64,000 bases of DNA from Costus lasius (GCA_027563935.2 CM050451.1:33743565-33807564), one strand, 5' to 3'. Shown: positions 31,431-43,716, counted from the first letter of the stretch. Translations and numbers: made by a program. The notes: generated from the sequence alone by a model not told the origin.

Positions 31431-33180
31431 AACTGTACTGAGTTCAAAGAACTGAATAGAAAAGGAGAAAATTTTCAGAACTTGGTTTGTGATTTCTTGT
31501 TGATTCTTCATGGTTGCTTGTATACAAGTTGTAACCTGCAACTGAATTGTCTATAATTTGCCTGTTACTGTTACACTAGTATCTGTAATCGCTGCTCTTA
31601 GCTAATTTACTGGTAACCTCAAAAAAGTTCATTTTAGGATAAGATTATTATGTGTAGTTTAAAGATGTGCTCCATGTATCACATTAATATTGCCCATGTT
31701 GCTCTTAATGGACTGAACGCTGGTAAAGGTCTAGTTTGGATGTATGACTGATAATATCTTTTCTTGGCATTACTTGTTCCTTTCAAACCTTTTGTCTCCC
31801 CTTTGTGCTTATGATGTATCATATATTATTTATTGCCTCGTTTGTGTCCCTTTCATGTAAGTTTGTGATATATATATTGTACGAGGATCGTTGTTTCCTC
31901 TTATAGAGAGAGCACGGGTAAATTTTTTTTTTAACTCAAATTTTATACTAAGACCAGTGGGATCTCAAATGAGATCTCATAGCCCTAATTTACAGTCAGA
32001 TAATTTCTTAAGATTACATTTAATGAGGATGTACCAAGGACCACTATTAATTACTGTTATGTGTGTGAAGTTTGATGACTCACTAAACTATTGTATATGC
32101 TCACAATAATTGCTCATACCACATACATGCAAAAGGGAGGAGACTCTACTCTCCTTGCTCTCAAAAAGAGACACTCTCAACCTGCAAATCTTTACTGTTG
32201 TAATTATCTCAAAATAACAGGGTCGATATAAGTGAATAGAGCAAGAACAAGATTGACCATTTGAGGGGATAATATGTATAAATAATAATAATAATATCTT
32301 AAAATGTGCCTTGCTCCTCGTAGATCTACTGTGTGTTGTCGAAAAAAGGACTTGTCATCATCACAACACCAACGTTTGATTGGCGACCAAAGCCTAGTCG
32401 TCACTTTCTACACACATGGATGTTGTGAGAGAAAGGAGGAAAATGGTTGCCACCATTGTGAGCACCTGGGCTCGACACGTCTAGTGCATCACCTGGTCGA
32501 GCCATCAAGCGTCACAGCTAGACGTACTCCCTTCATCAGCACCATCGCCGAGCCTAGACTAGCTGTTGAGCATTGTCACTAAGTGGATTCGTCATTATTG
32601 CATGCACATCGCATGGAATGAAGAGGGAAGGTGATGAATAGAGTTGGCAAGAGAGACAGCGTCACGGGGAAGAGAACACTTCCACACGTGAGCGCTACTA
32701 TTGACTTTCATTAAGAACAAAGGGATGGAGGATGATGCCTTGTGTTTTGCTAATCCGCTAGGACTCTGGCGGTGCCGCCACTGCCTAGGCGTGTGGACAT
32801 TGTCGTCTGGAAGGTTGGGTTAGTCCAGCTGTCAAAACAAAGGAGAAGAGAGAATGTCACTTGCATTTTTTCTACCATCGAAGGAAAGAGAGAAAGAAAA
32901 GAGTCAGAGTCTCTCTTGTCAATGTCATCCTCCATCGGTGAGGAGGAGGGAGTTGTTTAGGTCAAGGATTGACGTGGTTAATTCATTTCTTCCTAGGGTT
33001 CTCGTTACCATCGAGGAACACTCAAAGAGAACCCTAGCCGATAATATTATCGAAGCTCAAGATTATTCCTTGGCCCATAGCTCATGTGATGATTCGATCA
33101 TATGGATCGTTGTCTCAAGGTCTCCATGAACAATCTGTTAGGTCATAATTCGTAATAAGCTAGGCTCAGAGGTTTGGGCC
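31431..33180. other. TULP 3' flank and unassigned sequence
   Basis: The first 250 bp or so should hold the TULP 3' UTR; I see no perfect AATAAA signal. From about 32300 to 33130 the sequence is richer in GC, with short frames of 60-92 codons on both strands (for example 32304-32582 and 32854-33129). None resembles a known protein and their codon use is unremarkable. I treat it as intergenic or decayed repeat. Confidence 0.45.
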
Positions 33181-34389
33181 TTTTAACCCAAGGTTTACAA
33201 ACCCGAATTCCATTTTGGTTCTTTCGGAAATATTTCGTCTACAACGGAATTCGACTTCTGGATATGACCCGTGAGGGTCATGACCCTTTAATTAATTCTG
33301 ATTAGTCATATTAAATCTCATTAGATTTTGCATTTTCCAAATCTCAATTCTGCAACTTAGCAATTTGATGTAAGTCTCGCCTGATTTGGGAATCTTATTT
33401 TAATGCATTTGCATCTCAAATTATTTCTGTGATCCCATACAATATTGCATTTAATTTAATTGTGTAAATCGCAATTTGGTTTTAATTGCATAGTCTGATC
33501 TGTTTTCGTATAATCTCAAATCTCATATTCCGTATATATTGTCAACACGTCCATCTGATTTTGCACTTTCTCAAAATTCTATTTTTCTTACATCTGGATT
33601 TTAATTACTGGTAAATATTCATAATTACATTGGTAAGATGTAATCAGATTTGCATCTTGATTATTAATTTGAGTTTGTGCATCTCTTATTACATTAATCT
33701 GAGTCTATGCATCTCTTTTTATATCTGGATCTAGTTGGTATAATTTTTATTAGATAATTCCTGTTAGATCTGCATATGAGCATCTTAGTTGATCTGTTAA
33801 TCTCCATGCATTAATTAATTTTTATTAATTTAATTAGTTCCGTTAATTAAATTAATCCAGATCTATTTCGCATCTGCAATTATTTTGCTGGATTTGCAAT
33901 AACGATTGATTTGCTTACATCATTCTAATCTAATTATCTGTGCATATATCTAATAATTCAATTAGATGTTCATCTTTAATTAGTGTTAATTACATATCAT
34001 ATTATATCATGCTTTTAATTGTATTAACTATTGCATAAATTGCTTTGCATCATTAATACATGTTTTAGTTTTTGCTCTTAGTCAATTTTATTTATTGTGA
34101 AAATATACATTGACTACTTTTTCAAATCTATTGGTTGCATATTTAAACTATTTATTGTTTGCAATTGTATTTCTTCTAGACATTGTCTAACTTAAATACT
34201 CTTATGACTTTCTTTGTAACTTAGAAATGTTATAAACATAATCTAAAATTCTTTCAAATGTGGAGGGTGTTTAGCTAAGGTCAATACATTAGAATTCAAA
34301 AGAAAGAATTTACACTTATGTCTGTTGATTTAGAATATTCCATCAACTCTAATATATATAGATGTTTAGTAATTAATTTTGATAAATTG
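33181..34389 (+). mobile_element. AT-rich internal sequence of Cop-3
   Basis: Rich in AT and poor in ORFs. Segments such as TATTAAATCTCATTAGATTTTG (33309-33330) recur in the interior of element E (38788-38810), which ties this stretch to the same family. Degraded coding for the front of RNase H may be present near 34200-34390, but I cannot read a frame through it. The left end of the element is not identified. Confidence 0.5.
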
Positions 34390-34543
34390 TAATAAAAAGA
34401 TTGAGTAGTCATGTGAAGATTAGACAAAAATCTATTAAATGATTGGTAATACATAATATGATGATCTTGTTGATTGCCTCACTAAAGGTTTATCTCAAAC
34501 CAAGGTGATGGCCTCATCTAGGGGAATGGGGATTTGTCCATAA
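34390..34543 (+). pseudogene. Cop-3 copia RNase H tail
   Basis: The frame at 34463-34543 reads DDLVDCLTKGLSQTKV and ends ASSRGMGICP with TAA. This is the usual end of a copia polyprotein (xADxLTKxL...SRxMGL). Upstream the frame is disrupted. It shows that Cop-3 is a copia family with a normal pol in some copies. Confidence 0.75.
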
Positions 34544-35155
34544 TGGGCCCTCCTACAGTGACAACCCAACCTCCGTGATAGGTAGATCTTGGAAAGAGGT
34601 TCAATGGATAATAACAAGCTGACTGGTTGGCCAAGGAGTACCAAATAATAAATTATAAAAAACACTTATGTGTTTATTGGAGTTATTTTAAAGGCTCCAA
34701 TACCTCATTCCTAAGGTGATTGTCGTACTCCTATGTAGATGTAAGGTTGAGTTTATAACTCTTAAAGGAACCCAAAAGGTATATCCTGATAAGTGCCTCT
34801 ACACATTTCTTCATAGGGTTTCTCTTATATGTGTCTTTTCTGTATACGGCCGCGGACTAAAGAGTGGACCCCTCTAGCTATGTGAAAGTCACATGAATAA
34901 GAAGATTATGCACACGACCAATAATGTGCAACACTGCGTCGTAGAGATTTTGTATCATGTGTGCACCATTCAACATTAGGTCAAAAGGGTGTAGTTCAAG
35001 ACCTGGTTCACTATATCCCTTCCATTGGAGTTTCGTGTACTAAGTGTGTTAAGCATAGCTTTTCCCTGACCGCGTGATATAGACATTTGAGAGCATTTTC
35101 TTTATTTATAATTAGTCTTTAGATTTTTTGAGTTTTGTGGGGGATTGTTGGTGTT
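34544..35155 (+). mobile_element. Cop-3 post-pol untranslated region with polypurine tract
   Basis: An untranslated region of about 600 bp ending in GTGGGGGATT directly before the LTR. Its last 360 bp (from AAGTGCCTCTACAC at 34791) are nearly the same as 39111-39469 in element E, including TATACGGCCGCGGACTA and the ACTAAGTGTGTTAAGCATA stretch. Confidence 0.7.
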
Positions 35156-35665
35156 TTATATAGAAAACCCAAAAAAATCCTTTTTATTTATTTAATATTT
35201 TTGGGCCTTAAATTACTATTTATTAATTTACCTAATTATTTTATTACCTATTTAATTTATTATTAAGGCTAACAAATAGCCTTAATATCTAGCCGTTATA
35301 TCAATTAATGTTGCCATTAATTGAGGCTAGTCTAAATAGGTATTTGTTTTCTTTTTCCCCTTGTGTGAAGAAGTCGCAACTCTTTGGGAGAGAAGAAGAT
35401 TGAAAAATTCCTCTATTTTCTCCCTCAAAAATTTTCCTTTTTGCTCTCATACGCCGAAAGATCTCTTCGACAACCGCTCCACCGACGCGCCGGCAGAAGT
35501 GAATTCCTGGTTGAATCTTCGGGCGAAAGACTGGATTTTATCCCGCGCGAGGAACTGGATATTTGCCTAAAGACAGATCTTTGGATCGCCTCCAGGTGTT
35601 TCTAACCCTAACTTTTAATTTTGTTTTGTTGATTTTACAGGATTATACGAATTTCGGACAATACA
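35156..35665 (+). mobile_element. Cop-3 LTR (copy 1)
   Basis: About 510 bp starting TGTTGGTGTTTTATATAG after the polypurine tract and ending near GACAATACA. It is homologous over its length to the two LTRs of element E. Shared blocks include TTAAGGCTAACAAATAG, TTCGACAACCGCTCCA and ATTTTACAG. The exact last base is uncertain. The short frame at 35361-35570 lies wholly inside this LTR and recurs in the other copies, so it is not a gene. Confidence 0.75.
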
Positions 35666-36834
35666 ATCGTGTATTAACCATCGTAACACATGCACCCCGA
35701 AGCTTTTGCCATTTCAATACTTATTTAACCATTAAATAATGATGATCAAATAATCCGTGTGTGATAGAACTTATGCGCCAAATTTTGGGAGTATCACAAC
35801 TATTAGAGTGGACTAGTGTAATTTGCGTGCATGATGCGTCTGTATATTTTTCTTTTTTTGGATTTGTACCTTTAAAATTTATATAACAGAAAGCCTTGGA
35901 ATAGCTAAACTACTGCTTGAGGAAGTTTGTGTTTATGCTATATTTAATGTATGATAAAGAATACTCTTTAAAATTTACTCATGTTCTAGTTTTTTATTTT
36001 ATTTTCAAATTTTAAGTCTAAATCTTTCTGTTGAACTCCATCCTATCATATGTGAATGGTTGACTGTTGTTATGATTAAGAGGAAGTAATCTTTCTTATT
36101 GAATGTCATCGAATGTAATACAATTTCCCTATCTATATTTAACAAGCTCATTAATATACTATTATTAGTATATTATATAATAGTATTTTATAATACGGAA
36201 AATGAGACATGAAATTCTACCGTTATCTACAAATGAAAATTAATAGTAAAAATATTCATCATGTGATTCTCGAGGGTATAAAGATCGATCGCGTTCGTCA
36301 CTTATCCTACTTTGACGAAGAAATAGAGTTGGTTGATAACTACAAGTACTCACAACCAACAAATCCATAAGGTAATAAACTAATATTAAGAGTCCTTGAA
36401 CAACTCAAAAGATCAAGAGAGAAATTAAGCTTCCAACTTATCTTGCCAACAAAGTTTTAACTAAAACTAATTTTCTAACTAAGCAATTAAAAGGTTGGTG
36501 ACTCCTTGAAGAATCGTCACCTTTCCTTCAAGAAATTGTAGAAGAAACATCACTGTTTTTTCAACTACATGAAGATGCTAAGAGCTTCAAAGACAAAAAA
36601 AACAAATGCAAGAGTCCTCTTCATATTGTATTCGTCTTCGGGGGGGAACCTTAAGCTTACACAAGAAGGTGCTCAAGTTGGTTGTTGGAAGATTGTTGGA
36701 GTTGCACCATTGCTTCTATGTTCTTCATCATTGTTGTTGCATTTGTTAAGAGGAAAACGAAAGCAAAAATAGGGAGATCGGCAAAAAGTGCAAATGTCCT
36801 GAAGAAGTGAGAGCTAGACGAAAAAAGAATTGGT
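35666..36834. other. unassigned sequence between Cop-3 copies
   Basis: AT-rich, no protein recognised. The stretch at about 36280-36800 has several short frames with poor composition. It is the left part of the host DNA into which elements E and C and the solo LTRs were later inserted. Confidence 0.4.
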
Positions 36835-36839
36835 CTTAG

Positions 36840-37356
36840 TGTTGGTGTTTTATTTAGAAAATTCAAATTTTTTTTTATTTATTTAATATTTTTGGGCTTT
36901 AAATTACTATTTATTAATTTACCTAATTATTTTATTACCTATTTATTTTATTATTAAGGCTAACAAATAGCTTTAATATCTAGCCATTATGTCAATTTAC
37001 CATTAATTGAGGCTAGTCTAAATAGGTATTTGTTTTATTCTTTTTCCTCAGTGATGCGCATCATCTTATGAGAAGAAGTCATAACTATTTGGGAGAGAAG
37101 AAGATAGAAAAATTTCTCTGTTTTCTCCTTAAAAGATTCTCCCTTTTGCTCTCAAACGCAAAAAGATTCTCTTCGACAACCGCTCCATCGTCGCGCCGGT
37201 AGAAGCGGATTCCTAGTTGAATCTTCGGGCGAAAGACCGGATTTTATTCCGCGCGAGGGACTGGATATTTGCTTAATGACAAACTATAAGTCGCCTCCAG
37301 GTTCTTTTAATTTTGTATTTTATTGATTTTACAGAATTACATGAATTCATACAATA
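36840..37356 (+). mobile_element. 5' LTR of element E
   Basis: Begins TGTTGGTGTTTTATTTAG and aligns along its length with the 3' LTR (39470-39982). The end is set by that alignment (CATACAATA, against GTACAACA in the 3' LTR). Visible differences between the LTRs are more numerous than in B or C, so E is older. Confidence 0.75.
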
Positions 37357-38300
37357 ATTTTTAGGCAAATATTCGTATATAATCCGTGTAATCCTAAAAT
37401 TACTTTTTTTAATGTTCTCGACATCATCGTGAAATTTTATCTGCTCGTAATTTATAATTTGTTCACCATCAATTATAATTCTGTCTTCTTATTACTGTAT
37501 AGAGATCATATTTGAAATCGTCTTTAATATTTCAAGTAATTATCGGCAAAAATTTAGATCTTAGAATTTGTGTTATTTTACATGTTATTTCTCTCGTAAT
37601 TTACTCTGTTATCCAAATCTAAAAATTTAATTCTATAGTCCCGCGTATCTTTATTTAGATCTGATATAGCATCATATTAGATTTAATTATTTCTGTAATT
37701 TTCTGTAAAGAGATCTCGCAATATCATCTTTTCTGTTAATTCCAAATTTAATATCGCATTTAAGCCCCGCTACGGTTAAGTATTACTTAATTGAATAATT
37801 TAATCTCGCATATATACTTGTTAACATTTTGATCTGATCGTATAATCTTATTATCTATCTTTGTTGTGTAGAAATCATATGCTCGTAATTTTCAGTTAAG
37901 ATTTAGATCTTATATTCTCGGTTAACATTTAAATCTTCCTACCATTTAATCTCATATATTGCTAACGCATATTATTTCAATTCTCTGTTTTCTATAATTT
38001 TCGAGATCTTGCATATTTATTTCATTTCTCTCATAATATCATAATTATTTTACGCCATCTGCTTTCGTGATCTTCAAATTCTAATTGTTTAATTTCCTAT
38101 TCTAATTGTTCAATTAGAACTGTTAATTTTCTCTTTAAGTCATCTACTCTCTTGTTATATTTGTTATTTTAGTCTGTCGCATAATCTGCTAATCAGTTAA
38201 GTTTTACTCAATTTAATCCTGCCAATTTAAGTCTGTCTCGCGGATCGGGTTTGAGTACATTTTGACCCGGTTCTTCGCTGTTTTAAATTGAGACAAAAAC

Positions 38301-38390
38301 TTGTAAACGCGAGGACTCAAACCCGCGCCTACAACGTTCGAAAGCTTAATAGCTAACGCTGCTACCACCTTACTTACAAAAGCTTTGTTC
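38301..38390 (-). ncRNA. tRNA-like segment (SINE or tRNA pseudogene), uncertain
   Basis: On the minus strand GGTTTGAGTCC (38313-38323) fits the B box of RNA polymerase III promoters (GGTTCGANTCC) with one change. GGTGGTAGCAGCGTTAGC lies upstream where an A-box-like stretch would be. The ends pair partly (TTGTAAG-like and TTTACAAG). The T arm does not fold into a canonical stem, so this is not a working tRNA. It may be a tRNA-derived repeat carried in element E. Confidence 0.3.
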
Positions 38391-38524
38391 CCATATATAT
38401 AGATCTGCACAAGATCTGGTAATCCAATTCTGATCGGTAACTTCTCAAAATCTTGTAATATAAAATTTTATATGCATAAATCTATTTTAATTACTGATTA
38501 TTTTAATTGGGTAATTAGATTTAT

Positions 38525-38786
38525 ATATGTTAATTTACATAAATTTACATGTTCCTATTTTAAATTTTACATAATTTCTATTAAATCAACATTCCTGCTG
38601 ATCTGCATCAGTTGATCACCGTTCTTAATTAATTAGTTTTAATTAATTCTGATTAATATGTTAATTTACATAAATTTACATGTTCCTATTTTAAATTTTA
38701 CATAATTTCTATTAAATCAACATTCCTGCTGATCTGCATCAGTTGATCACCGTTCTTAATTAATTAGTTTTAATTAATTCTGATTA
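38525..38786. repeat. perfect 131-bp tandem duplication inside element E
   Basis: The unit starting ATATGTTAATTTACAT at 38525-38655 is repeated without a visible change at 38656-38786. The lack of differences, compared with the diverged LTRs of E, points to a recent duplication. Confidence 0.9.
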
Positions 38787-39469
38787 ACCCTATTAAATCT
38801 CATTAGATTTTACATTTTTCCAAGTCTCAATTCAGCGGTGATTTCATATAAAATACACACTGAATTGACCCTTGTATACATTGGTATAATTATTTGTCAA
38901 AACTCTTTATTTAATTTTAATTAAGTTTGCATCACTTGTTTAGATTGAATTCTAGACTATTCTTCATATTAGCATCTAATTAAATCTGCACCTCAATCAC
39001 ATCTCATAATTATTAGGATTAATTAATTTATTTTGTCAATTATCTCTCTTATCTGTGAACTTGAATTATATAATTAATTAGAACTGTGTATCTCTTATCC
39101 TGAGAAGTGCCTCTACACACTTCTTCATAGGGTTTCTCCTATATGTGGCTTTTTCGTATACGGCCGCGGACTAGAGAATGGACCCCTCTAGCTATATGAA
39201 AGTCACATGAATAAGAAGATTATGCAGACAGCCAATAATGTGCAACACTGCATCGTAGATATTATGTATCATGTGTGCACCGTTCAACATTGGGTAAAAA
39301 AGGTGTAGTTCAAGACCTGGTTCACTATATCCCTTCCAGTGGAGTTCCGTGTACTAAGTGTGTTAAGCATAACTTTTTTCTAACCACGTGATATAGGCAT
39401 TTGAGAGTATTTTCTTTATTTATGATTATTCTTTAGATTTTTTGAGTTTTGTGGGGGATTGTTGGTTTT

Positions 39470-39982
39470 TTATTTAGAAAACCCAAAAAATCCTTTTTAT
39501 TTATTTAATATTTTTGTGCCATAAATTACTATTTATTAATTTACCCAATTATTTTATTACCTATTTATTTTATTATTAAGGCTAACAAATAGCATTAATA
39601 TCTAGCCGTTATGTCAATTAATGTTACCATAAATTGAGGCTAGTCTAAATAGGTATTCGTTTTCTTTTTTCCCTCGGTGGTGCGTATCTTCTTGTGAGAA
39701 GAAGTTGCAACTCTTTGGGAGAGAAGAAGATAGAAAATTCTTCTATTTCCTCCCTAAAAAATTCTCCCTTTTGCTCTCAAATGCCAAAAGATTCTCTTCG
39801 ACAACCACTCCACCGATGCGCCGGCAGAAGCGGATTCCTAGTTGAATCTTCGGGCGAAAGACCGGATTTCATCCTGTGCGAGAGACCGGATATTTGCCTA
39901 AAGACAGACTATAAGTCGCCTCTATGTTCTTTTAATTTTGTATTTTGTTGATTTTACAGGATTACACGAATTGCGTACAACA
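39470..39982 (+). mobile_element. 3' LTR of element E
   Basis: 513 bp from TGTTGGTTTTTTATTTAG to GCGTACAACA, preceded by the polypurine tract GTGGGGGAT and followed by the second CTTAG. It is closer to the 5' LTR of E than to the Cop-3 LTR at 35156-35665 in the block after CTATAAGTCGCCTC. Confidence 0.8.
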
Positions 39983-39987
39983 CTTAG

Positions 39988-40283
39988 GTTGTGTTTTGTT
40001 GAAGGGAAGAAAAATAAAAGGAACGTAAAAGAAATAAAAGAAGAAATATGAGAGGAAAGAAAGCAAAGTCATATGATTCGCATGTGGCTATGCTGCATTT
40101 GTGAGCACAAGAGGGAATCGGGGAAGGGGAGAAAGGAGATGGAGAGATGGAGAGGGAGTGCAGGGGAGGAGGAGAGGCGGATATAGGGTGAGTGACGGCT
40201 CCACAGTGGGAGCCATTGGCGGGGCGAGCTCGTGGTGGCAGTGATGTTCATGATGGCAACTACAGGGCAGGCTCGCAGTGGCA
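39988..40283. other. host sequence between elements E and C
   Basis: A purine-rich stretch (GAAGGGAAGAAAAATAAAAGG and similar) followed by a GC-rich part with CTCGTGGTGGCAGTG-type repeats. This part continues after element C at 49294 (AGCTCACGGTGGCAGC). No gene is recognised; it may be part of a decayed repeat. Confidence 0.45.
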
Positions 40284-40288
40284 GTGCG

Positions 40289-41938
40289 TGTTGGGGTATG
40301 CCCTTAAGGCTAATGTTTGAGGCCTTGGGTTATTATCAGTATCATGTATAAACTATGTTTATAAAGGCAATGGTTGTTATTCAGGTTGTTGCATTATCTG
40401 CTGCTATATGTATACTTCTGAATAATGTCTCAATGGTGTTCAGCTTCGCTGACATGCAGTATAGTCCTTAGTCGAGATATCTTGGTAAACATGAGACAGC
40501 CTTGATATGATTGAGACTAATATGTGTTCTAATCTTATAGGATGCTTCGAGCATGGAATAAGATGTAGACTCATAGGTGCATTGGATGTACTGGACAGAC
40601 CCTACTTAGGATATTTAATTGCTTGTCACAATGTGAATAATCCTTATATGCAAACAAGTGGCATATTTCCTCTGACTTGAGATCACTTGTGTTTCTAAAT
40701 GATGATTGGCATTATCTTGAGGTAGTTCAATATCATTTTTGAAATATAATGGTTATAGATTATCTTGGATGATGAGCATGAGTCATGTTAGGGCACTAGT
40801 GATAGATATAGGATTGCCTTCTCCTAGTTGGAGTGTGATGTTCTAAAGGGGCCCCCTGTATGAGATGGTTGAGAAAGTGTATGGCCATACCCAGATGACT
40901 ATGTTCATCTGATCTAACCACTCTCATCATGTTGGAGTTACAGGCTTGACACGCTTGTCCAACGAGAACATCCAGTGGCAAAGGAAACACATATGTCAAG
41001 TGAATTGGATTCACACTTGTGCTATGGTTTGGGTGTAGTCTTGGAAGACTCTTTCCTTTATATCGGGAGACAGTGATGTGTTGCTAGATACCCCTCTCTG
41101 ATCGTGATAACGTAAGTTATCATTATCGACATTTAAAGGAAACCCTTAGGGTTGCACAATTTGATGATATGGCTTACTTATGTCAGATCGTGTGGACTGA
41201 ATTGTTTTGGTTCAGTTTAAAGGAGTTTAAACTCTGATTGTAAGTGAGATCTGGTCTGATCATGTTTGATTGATTAGGGCTTGAGATCGGTAAGCTTCGA
41301 TCGGGAGAATTGATGCTTGATCGATGAGATCAAGAGCATCAAGAGATGTGTGGTTAGATCTTGAGCCATCTGGTTCATATGAGATCTAGACCATGTCTTG
41401 GTTTGATTTGGTCTTTGAACCAAAGTCAATTGAACCGGTTCACTTATGTGAACGCATGGTTCAATTAAAGGGGGCGTTTTGATTGGTTCACTAAGCGTGA
41501 ACGTATGAAGTCATGACTTACTATTTTTGGAAGCCATGACACTTCCCCACGAATAGAAACCGCCTCAACGCCTCTCTCGCCTTAAGCTCTCTCGTGTGTC
41601 TCGTCTCCACGAGGGTGAAAGAAGGTATTCGGCCAGCCAAGAAAACATCTGATCTCCTTCACGCAAAAGGGATACCTTGAAAATCTTTGCTAGCACAAAG
41701 AACACAAGGGAGGAAGCCATCGCCATCTTGTGTGCGTCCACTTTGGAGGAGAGCCGCATCGCCCTCTTGCTTCCAAGTCGCCATCCAAACAATGGCAACG
41801 GTAAGATCACAACTTGATCTTTGCAAGTTTTAAGTTGATCATATATTCATGCCACATGCGATCCACATGAAACCTAAAGTTTCCGCCCATGCAAAATTTT
41901 AGAAGTGCATGCGTTTAGGGTTTCACCCCCCTCTTTCA
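40289..41938 (+). mobile_element. 5' LTR of element C
   Basis: 1650 bp from TGTTGGGGTATGCCC to CCCTCTTTCA. Compared with its 3' partner and with B, at least four changes are C to T or G to A in this copy (TTTAAT for TTCAAT near 40610; CATTATCGAC for CGTTACCGAC near 41122; GGTTGC for GGTCGC near 41150). These changes are typical of methylated cytosine decay. It holds the proposed mini-exon ATGGCAACG at 41792-41800. Confidence 0.92.
41792..41800 (+). CDS. proposed first coding exon of element C gag-pol (Met-Ala-Thr)
   Basis: ATG GCA ACG is followed directly by the strong donor GTAAGAT. Joining to the acceptor at 43715-43716 yields Met-Ala-Thr-Ile-Pro-Ala-Ala-Thr-Asn-Thr-Thr-Gly-Phe-Asn-Val and then the gag frame. 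In C the codon matching the ATG of B at 13556 is ACA (43738-43740), and no other ATG lies near the gag start. The LTR ATG is therefore the likely start. Cop-2 gag also begins Met-Ala-Thr. Confidence 0.62.
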
Positions 41939-43716
41939 ATTGGTATCAGAGCTGCGTTATGGCATGATCTTATATGATTGCTTTTTGTGTGATCCATGTA
42001 TGCGTTGAATAGATCTAAACCTAAACATCATGCGAAACTACATGTTAGTCTTTAGATGTATGTTTTTGCTGTTGGCGCATGTTGAAGATTTTTGTCAAAA
42101 CTTAACATCTTGCGCGCCATCCACTTAGATCTATAAGCGCCTACTTGAAATACTTAGACGGGTTACTAGGGTTGAAGTCATCAGTCTAGTCTGGACCCAA
42201 CAGCCTGATCAGACCATCTGACAGCCTAGATGGGTCGACCAGATAGCACCTATGCGCAAGCATGAGGTGGCTATAGGTCGACTGCAGAAAGGCGTGTAGC
42301 GATGTCTGATTGAGGCGACTAGTGAACGATCATGATTAAGGCCCGGGGTCACACCCGTTTGCCAGAAATCATGTTGGACGTTCAGCCCTTAAGGCATGCA
42401 TTGTTGACCATGAGGTCGACGCAAGTCAATTATGACTTGGTGCATGCAAGGGCAGTGGCTCTGACTTGGTCTGATGAGTGGATCCCTATTAATGGACCGT
42501 TGTAAGGTAGTAGGGCACATAAGGAAATAAAATTGATACCATGGGGTTTTTCAAAATTTTATTCTCCTGTTTGGATCACATGTTGCTTGTTTAACCTGAT
42601 TAGGTGTCTATTTCATCTTATGTGGGCTGCCCTATTTATATGCTGTGCTAGGGCCTGCGTGCCTGGATTAATTAATTGTAAATTATTTTTGTGATCTGCG
42701 AATCACATTACAATTTATGTTAATGTGTAATTGACCTGCGAGTCAAATCATGTCTAGATAGATTAAATGTAACTTAATCAGACATGAGCACAGAGCACAC
42801 ATGGCATAGGCGCATGCAGCAAGTGACTTCAGCAAGTGGGAGGTCTAGAGTTTGACTCTAGTACAGGCGCATGCTACCTGGTGGGCGCATCTGAGCTGCA
42901 GAGGGCGCTTGGGCCCGGGCTGGGCCAGATGAAATGCAAAAGACCCATGAAGAGCTCAAGTGAAGACTTGTGTAAAACTAGGGTCTTACTTAGGCTTAAT
43001 GGGCGTTTACCACATAAGATCATTGTGCTTTCTATTTACTGTTTAAGTAATATTAGCACCTGCATGATTTATCATTCTTCTATCACTATAGGATATGCAT
43101 GGTAGTAAGAAGATAAAAGGACCGTTAAAATCCAACGTTAAATATCAAGCACGAAAGCCTTCTGACGCGAAACCTCACTGTTCTGACTATCGTTGGGGCT
43201 GTGTTGTACCCACTCAGTGGGCACGCCCAGCTATCTTCAGACGGTGTGTGATTACACCTACGTGTTACAGAGAAGGGATTTATCGCTTCTCGTTGCTCAG
43301 CATAGCACGTGGTGGTCCAGGGAGTAGGTCGGGTCAGCTTGACCTTGTAGGCTACATATTGAGCATATGTTAGCTATATGGAGGCAGCCATCTGCGGAAT
43401 CAGAAACTGTGTTGTACCAACTCAGTTGGCACAGTCTTCTGGATTGCCTAGATGAAGGGGAATCGCACGGGTTGGCGATTGGCATGGATAGCCTACCAGT
43501 GATTAGTGCTTGAACTCTCTGTGCATCTTATCTCGCTTGTGCGGGACGCGGAGACCAAGTATGAAATCTGGATCCCATCTCACTAAAAGAGTTTTACTCT
43601 TTCGGACTGTTTTATTGGATTTTTCAGTCAGATAAAATAGTGAGAAAAGAATCATTCTTAAGTCCTGGATTGATTCTAACATCGATACTGACCTTGTTGT
43701 TCTTGCTTTGTTGTAG
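41801..43716 (+). other. proposed leader intron of element C
   Basis: 1916 nt from GTAAGAT to TTTGTTGTAG, with branch-like ACTGAC about 28 nt before the AG and a pyrimidine-rich stretch between. It contains the LTR end (to 41938), the primer site and the leader. Hairpins lie at 43209-43221 (CCCAC/GTGGG), 43417-43429 (CCAAC/GTTGG) and 43532-43545 (CTCGC/GCGGG, loop TTGT where B has CTGA). Confidence 0.6.
41941..41952 (+). other. primer-binding site of element C
   Basis: TGGTATCAGAGC, two bases after the 5' LTR end, complementary to initiator tRNA-Met. Confidence 0.93.

Larger units (their letters stand above)
36840..39982 (+). mobile_element. Cop-3 element E: non-autonomous LTR element without coding capacity
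   Basis: A 3143-bp element with LTRs at 36840-37356 and 39470-39982. It is flanked by CTTAG at 36835-36839 and 39983-39987, a 5-bp target duplication. The interior is AT-rich and has no gag or pol. Its last part (39111-39469) is the Cop-3 post-pol region with the polypurine tract. No initiator-Met primer site is seen after the 5' LTR. It is best read as a deletion derivative that moved with enzymes from a coding relative. It contains a 131-bp tandem duplication and a tRNA-like segment, listed separately. Confidence 0.85.

Noticed and set aside
32204..33129. Possible small genes downstream of TULP (60-92 codons)
   Set aside because: Overlapping frames on both strands, no similarity that I recognise and no splice or motif support.
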